Origin: Nemertoderma westbladi
Taxonomy: Eukaryota > Xenacoelomorpha > Nemertodermatida > Nemertodermatidae
Assembly: GCA_032718475.1 (NCBI GenBank)
Contig: JAUCBJ010006684.1
Span: 1-37,121, forward strand
Direction of reading: 5' to 3'
Length of the DNA: 37,121 nucleotides
Both the position numbers and the translations under genes were made by a program. How positions within the stretch are numbered: the first letter of the stretch is position 1; every line of letters begins with the position of its first letter. Of the stretch, positions 32,528-37,121 are shown piece by piece. The notes under the pieces are model-generated. The model was not told where the DNA came from. It was given only the letters and a program-made list of their open reading frames with translations, and made no database searches.

Positions 32528-33480
32528 TGTATATATGCACCATGACCCGTAATATAGTGTCATTTTCTCATGACACGGACCTCTCCCCCCCCCCCCCCCC
32601 CCAAATTTTTCTTCAAATCTTTATCATATTGCTTGAAATTTGAAACACAACTAGTACCACTCACCGGGTTGTTACCATGAAGCCGGAATTTTCGATTTCG
32701 CCTTTAAATTTTATTAATAAGCGTTTTAAAAAAGTGTCTTTTTTCGAAATCGCACCCTCCGTATCGTGGCCATTCTTCACTTTAGTCGTAATTTTTTCAT
32801 ATCAATAGAAAGCTTGTGTTGAAAGGATTCCAAATATGTAGCAATGTCTGAATTTCGTTGAGAAACAGCTGAGAAATAGGCACTCAAAGATTGCAATAAT
32901 TATTGTTCACTGCAGGCCATTTATTCTATTTAATAAATAGACAATATTCTGGAACAATTTGTTTAGGTAGGATTAGCTATGCAATATAGATAACGTATAG
33001 GCATTCCGCTGTTGCCTACCAACTCATAAAATAAATAACACGTTCTAGAATATTGTGTATTCTATTGAATATTGAATATTGTGTAATATAATAAATGGCT
33101 TGCAGCGAACAATAATTCTTGCAATCTTTGAACGCCTTTTTCTCAGCTGTTTCTCAACGAAATTCAGACATTGCTACATATTTGGAATCCTTTCAACGCA
33201 AGCTTTCTATTGATGTGAAAAAATTACGACTAAAGTGAAGAATGGCAATGATACAGAGGGTGCGATTTCGCAAAAGACACTTTTTTAAAACACTTATAAA
33301 TATAATTTAAAGGCGAAATCGAAAATTCCGGCTTCATGGTAACAACCATACGGAGAATTGAACTAGTTGAGTTTCCAATTTCAAGCAATATGATAAAGAT
33401 TTGTAGAAAAATCTGGGGGGGGGGGGTCCGTGTCATCAGAAAATGACACTATATTACGGGTCATGGTGTATATATATCAT
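32528..33480. mobile_element. Near-complete palindrome fold-back transposon, 953 bp
   Basis: The left arm (32528 to about 32975) and right arm (about 33015-33480) are inverted copies along almost their full length. Shared landmarks include CACCATGACCCGTAATATAG, GACACGGAC next to C18 (left) or G12 (right), AATTTTCGATTTCGCCTTTA, GAAAGCTTG and CAATATTCT. CGGACACGATG is directly repeated at 32517-32527 and 33481-33491, immediately outside the arms, as expected of a target duplication. No protein is encoded. Long TIRs with a 9-11 bp duplication suggest a Mutator-like or Foldback-type element. A diverged relative lies at 15933-16077. Confidence 0.88.
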
Positions 33481-33588
33481 CGGACACGATGATGTATATC
33501 TGGTAAAGAATTTACAATTAATATTATACCAATATACCAGCAGTTTGGGAGTCGCACATTGACAGTGTCTAGAGAAGATATACTACAA

Positions 33589-33724
33589 ACGGCCATACGC
33601 ACACGGTCCAGAAGATATCCTGCAAACGGCCATACGCACACGGTCCAGAAAATATCCTGCAAACGGCCATACGCACACGGTCCAGAAGATATCCTGCAAA
33701 CGGCCATACGCACACGGTCCAGAA
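33589..33724. repeat. 37-bp tandem repeat (3.7 copies)
   Basis: The unit is ACGGCCATACGCACACGGTC plus CAGAAGATATCCTGCAA, repeated at 33589, 33626, 33663 and 33700 (partial), with a diverged piece just before. The minus-strand open frame through it (33477-33713) is a by-product. Confidence 0.93.
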
Positions 33725-34625
33725 AGAAGTGTTAACCACAATTTAAAATACCAATTTGTACGATTAACTTGACCTTATCGCACAAATGTTACATTTGTAT
33801 TATTGCAACATAATACATCGATCTCAATAAATTAGCCATTTACTATCAACCTACACAACCTGTCTGTAAAATGGTAATCCCATGTGTGAAGTTTTATATC
33901 ACCCTACATATTTAACTTGCCTACGTTTCAACAGAAGGACCCCCTTGGAAATAAGCTGCAAAGCTTTAGGAGTAATCCTATATGTTATGTTGGACAATAC
34001 CTTTATACCGGTACATTGTTTGGTGTATTTGTTATTGTTTTTACATAATGTATAAATAAATATATCTATCTATAGCAGCGGCGGAGTAAAGTAATGATTC
34101 CAGTTTTGAATAAACACCCACATAATTCCTAAAATGCACGGTATATTGTGTTTTCTTGGAAGAAAATAATATATTCATACAATGATATAGTTTGCCTCGA
34201 AGTGTTTAATAATTGATTAAATCTCTTGCAAATTTCAATTGATGTATATAATATACACTATTGGTGCATTGCAGATACACTGTACGTGTACACATACTGT
34301 AGATTCTAGGGCTATCATTTTCTGTCATAGATTCACCCCTTTCTTCCTTTAGTTAGGCATCTTCTTTGATCTTAGTTCTTAAGAATTGTCAGTATCCCCG
34401 GATTCCCGCTAATGTTTATGCTGTCTCCCAGGTTCCTACTTAGGATTATCGATTTATATTGATCTCATCGGAGACCAGGAGGACCACTGGGAATAGATAA
34501 CTTCTAGTAGTAAAGCGTAACCGGCCTCCACTGAACCGTAGGTTCTTATCGCTTCCTATCTGAGGGATTATACTGTCGCTCGTACGTTTAATAGTTCGCT
34601 TCTCGTCGGTTCAGGTGTAAAATAT

Positions 34626-34640
34626 GATCAAAGTTTGATC
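34626..34640. promoter_or_regulatory. 15-bp palindrome GATCAAAGTTTGATC
   Basis: Perfect 7-bp arms around a central G. The word GATCAAAG matches a TCF/LEF core on one strand. AGGTGT, a T-box-like half site, lies 11 bp upstream (34614). This is suggestive only. Confidence 0.3.
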
Positions 34641-34875
34641 GTATTAGAATCCTCGTCATAATCTCTCTAATCTAATGTATTTTTGCAGACAGACATATTA
34701 TTGCACCGCATTATTTCTATACTTAAATATTAACTCATCCTGTCCTGTCCCTGACCCACCATTGAAGTGACCCCATCACCCCATCAACATCCTTTCCGGT
34801 TTTCGTGGACGGTAGACCAACAAATCAGGTTCAAATGACCCTTATATACTGTATAAAACCGCTCGGTTGGGTGAA

Positions 34876-34926
34876 CTCTTAGCCCGCGAGTATTCTTAGC
34901 CCACGAGTATTCTTAGCCCGCGAGTG
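34876..34926. repeat. 17-bp tandem repeat (3 copies)
   Basis: Three copies of TTCTTAGCCC(G/A)CGAGTA. Two copies of TAAAGGAGCAGGTT follow at 34929 and 34945. An inverted partial copy GCGGGCTAAGAAT sits at 35004-35016. Confidence 0.88.
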
Positions 34927-34979
34927 AATAAAGGAGCAGGTTAGTAAAGGAGCAGGTTTCAGAGGCATATTGGGCGAAC

Positions 34980-35004
34980 CAAAACAATAAACGTTATTGT
35001 TTTG
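34980..35004. promoter_or_regulatory. SOX-type perfect palindrome
   Basis: CAAAACAATAA and TTATTGTTTTG are perfect 11-bp inverted arms around ACG. Each arm contains ACAATA, the core of SOX HMG-box sites, in head-to-head arrangement as in SOX dimer sites. The site lies between the 17-bp repeats and their inverted copy. Binding is inferred from the motif alone. Confidence 0.4.
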
Positions 35005-37121
35005 CGGGCTAAGAATTCCTGAGACCAAGCGCTCCTGATGGCCTGGGACTCGGTCTCTACGTCGATTGGCGGACTAATCGTTTGTTCGTAAATATTAATC
35101 CAACTGTATACCCCATACCTGTGCGGGCACGCAATGGTGTGGCCTTTAGCAAACGATGACTATTATTTATAAGATGCTCATAACCCCTTAAGATGCCCGC
35201 CTTCATGACAATCTTTTATGAATCATTGTGAATAGACTGTGGTCACAAGTGAATAGATTTTCGCATCTGTATAAGTGTGGAGGGTGGAGCCTCGACCCCG
35301 GGGCATGTGGGAGTGGGAGTGGGGCGTGGTTCACTGGTGGTATAAGCGAATTGCTATTCATAAAATTTATTTTGCAACTAACTACCTACTTGAGTTGGAG
35401 TTTAAGATGAGAAAACAAAGTTGTTCATTTCATTCAAAAGGGGGCTTAAGTGACTTTGGGATATATTGTTGATTTGTGAAATGTCGTTTTTGTTTATTCA
35501 TGTTCAGTTCTCCCATTTACCTGTATTGAAATGCTTGCCATTTCTATATATCCTCGGGCACAGAGTTGTAGTAGCTGCACACATAAGTTACATAGTGATT
35601 ATTGTAGGATTAGATCCATAGTTCAAAGTTTCTTTATGTACATTAAATTATATTGAACTCGCGTAACTAATATCTCAAATATGATGTTTTATTTTTGACC
35701 TGGAGCTGCAGGTACTGAATAATATACTTACAATGTAATCGTTGAGATGAGTTACACTGTGTACCTGTACTGGTACTGGTACATGTACGGTATGATTCCT
35801 GAATCTATATATTCCAACTGCAGTATCCAAGGAAATGATCACCTGCGTGATCCCTGCGAAAACCTGTCAGTTGGGAGACGATTGACGGTTTCCAGCTGGC
35901 GGCACACATAAGGAGTTCAAATAAAACAGCCTTTAGTGGTTAGAGATACGATTGGCGATTATACTGCAATTTTCGGCTTTTCAACTTCAGTCAATAAATA
36001 TTACTCATCTTTAGATAATTTGTATGTTTATTTCACTTTACTTCCCCCCGCAGTATGTCCCGGGTCAGCGGGACAACCACAACTGATGTACATCATGTAT
36101 GGTGTGTCACCCGTGTTATTCGTCTAAGTCTAACCCAACCGGAGCTTGTGTGAGGGTTTATTTACATAAATTTTTATTGTCCCTATCCAAAAAATTCGCC
36201 TTTCTGCAAAGTATAGAGGAATATACGAAGGAAAAGTGGTGTAACCTCCCGCCCCACTGATTACGACAAGTACTCAGCCTTTTATTTAAAGCTGCACGCC
36301 GCCCGTAGGAAAGCCAAGAAACCTCCTTGTCTTATCCCTTATCTTCCCCGGGTATATTAGTCATTCCCTTTCAGGCATTCCTGAATTCCGTGTAACTCCC
36401 TTTTCCTACGCGCGACGCATATTTTATCGGAAGAGAAAGTTCGAGAATGCCCTTCCCTTCCTTTTCCGTATAAGACAAGCTCTAACTCGGTGATACAACA
36501 AACAGTGATGGTTGGATTGGATCGTTATATAATTATCCCCGCCGGTTTACCCCTGGGCCTCGTCTTTTCGCGTCGACTTATAATATCATGGGATTTGTTT
36601 GTTGATCCGATCTCCATCTCGGCGACTCCTGTTTTTAGTACTGGCATTTTCGTATTCGAATCTTCGAATCTGTTTCTTATTATATATATCGGAAATTTTT
36701 TACATTACTTGAGACGGGGGGCGGGGCGGGCGGCGGGGGGGGGGGGGGGGGGGGTTCGATACAAATCCCATAGCGGTGAATTGATATATCGTCTCGGGCT
36801 CGGCCGATTATTAATTATCAATTAAGGGAGGGGAGAAGGTTCCATAATGGCACGTAGTACTAACCGAAACAATAAACGAAGTCGCGCAACGCGCAATGAC
36901 AGAGGATGCAATTTTATTTTTTGAAGAAATCATCTGCTATATTTTGCGTCGATTTTTCTCTAGAGAGGTTTGAATTTTGTTTGCATCAACAAGAACTTTG
37001 TTGATTTGTGGCATTTTTTTCTGTTCCTATGGATGTGTAATATAACCCGGTACACTCATTGACTCACTAATTTCAGATCATGAAATATTTCAGCTATAAC
37101 AACGAGTCATTTAGTACGGAT

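Larger units (their letters stand above)
33725..37121. other. Gene-free right end with possible regulatory blocks
   Basis: No exon could be supported. About 34370-35100 and 35800-36130 are non-repetitive and of balanced composition, with short palindromes listed separately. 36711-36754 is very G-rich (a G20 tract at 36735-36754). Open frames at 35228-35472, 35936-36127 and 36490-36825 have no recognisable domain; the last runs through the G tract. Confidence 0.5.

Noticed and set aside
33477-33713. 78-residue protein with repeated CRISSGPCAYGRLQD
   Set aside because: It is the 37-bp tandem repeat read in one frame. The unit length is not a multiple of three.
35936-36127. Exon starting after the acceptor-like CCCCCCGCAG near 36050
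   Set aside because: Short frames follow in two phases but none resembles a known protein, and no partner exon was seen.
36750-36767. tRNA B box (GGTTCGAT) at the right end
   Set aside because: There is no A box or clover-leaf, and the match sits at the edge of a G tract.
36490-36825. 111-residue hydrophobic protein
   Set aside because: The frame runs through a G20 tract and a low-complexity Gly stretch, with no domain or splice context.

Overview
The window looks like nuclear DNA from an animal, probably a marine invertebrate. It has spliced protein genes with GT-AG introns, a cilia gene, AT-rich spacers full of satellites, fold-back transposons, tRNA-derived SINEs and non-LTR retrotransposons (LINEs), and no operons or Shine-Dalgarno sites. 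I cannot name the phylum. Assignments come from reading motifs by eye; no search was run.

Layout. 1-11397: a 49-bp satellite (about 105 copies, then 6.4 more) split by a nearly complete 5.87-kb LINE on the minus strand. The LINE has three reading frames: a SAP-motif/decapeptide-repeat protein, a coiled-coil/RRM-like ORF1, and an APE-endonuclease/reverse-transcriptase ORF2 broken by one in-frame TAG. 11398-14451: AT-rich spacer, a 25-bp G-rich minisatellite and a tRNA-derived repeat. 14452-15487 (-): two-exon CFAP410 (C21orf2) ortholog; its second exon was found by matching splice phase and the conserved C-terminal helices. 15488-19081: palindromes, a relic of a fold-back element, a SINE, small fold-backs, a decayed second LINE and a MITE. 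19082-20246 (+): a two-exon, 123-residue coiled-coil protein of unknown family with a poly(A) signal. 22213-24060 (-): complete two-exon IDH3A, the mitochondrial NAD-isocitrate dehydrogenase alpha subunit. 24545-25470: interlocking inverted repeats. 26417-27286 (-): single-exon ketosamine-3-kinase (FN3K/FN3KRP family) with CCAAT boxes and a perfect palindrome just upstream.

27351-37121 has no gene I can support. It holds two fold-back transposons, each flanked by a 9-11 bp direct repeat: one with G-rich ends (31139-32202), one almost wholly palindromic (32528-33480). It also has several tandem repeats and three noncoding stretches of more complex sequence that could be regulatory, including a perfect SOX-type palindrome at 34980-35004.

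The host genes are unrelated housekeeping or ciliary genes and do not form a pathway. The most unusual part is the satellite-nested LINE with its SAP/decapeptide frame, along with the density and variety of inverted-repeat elements.
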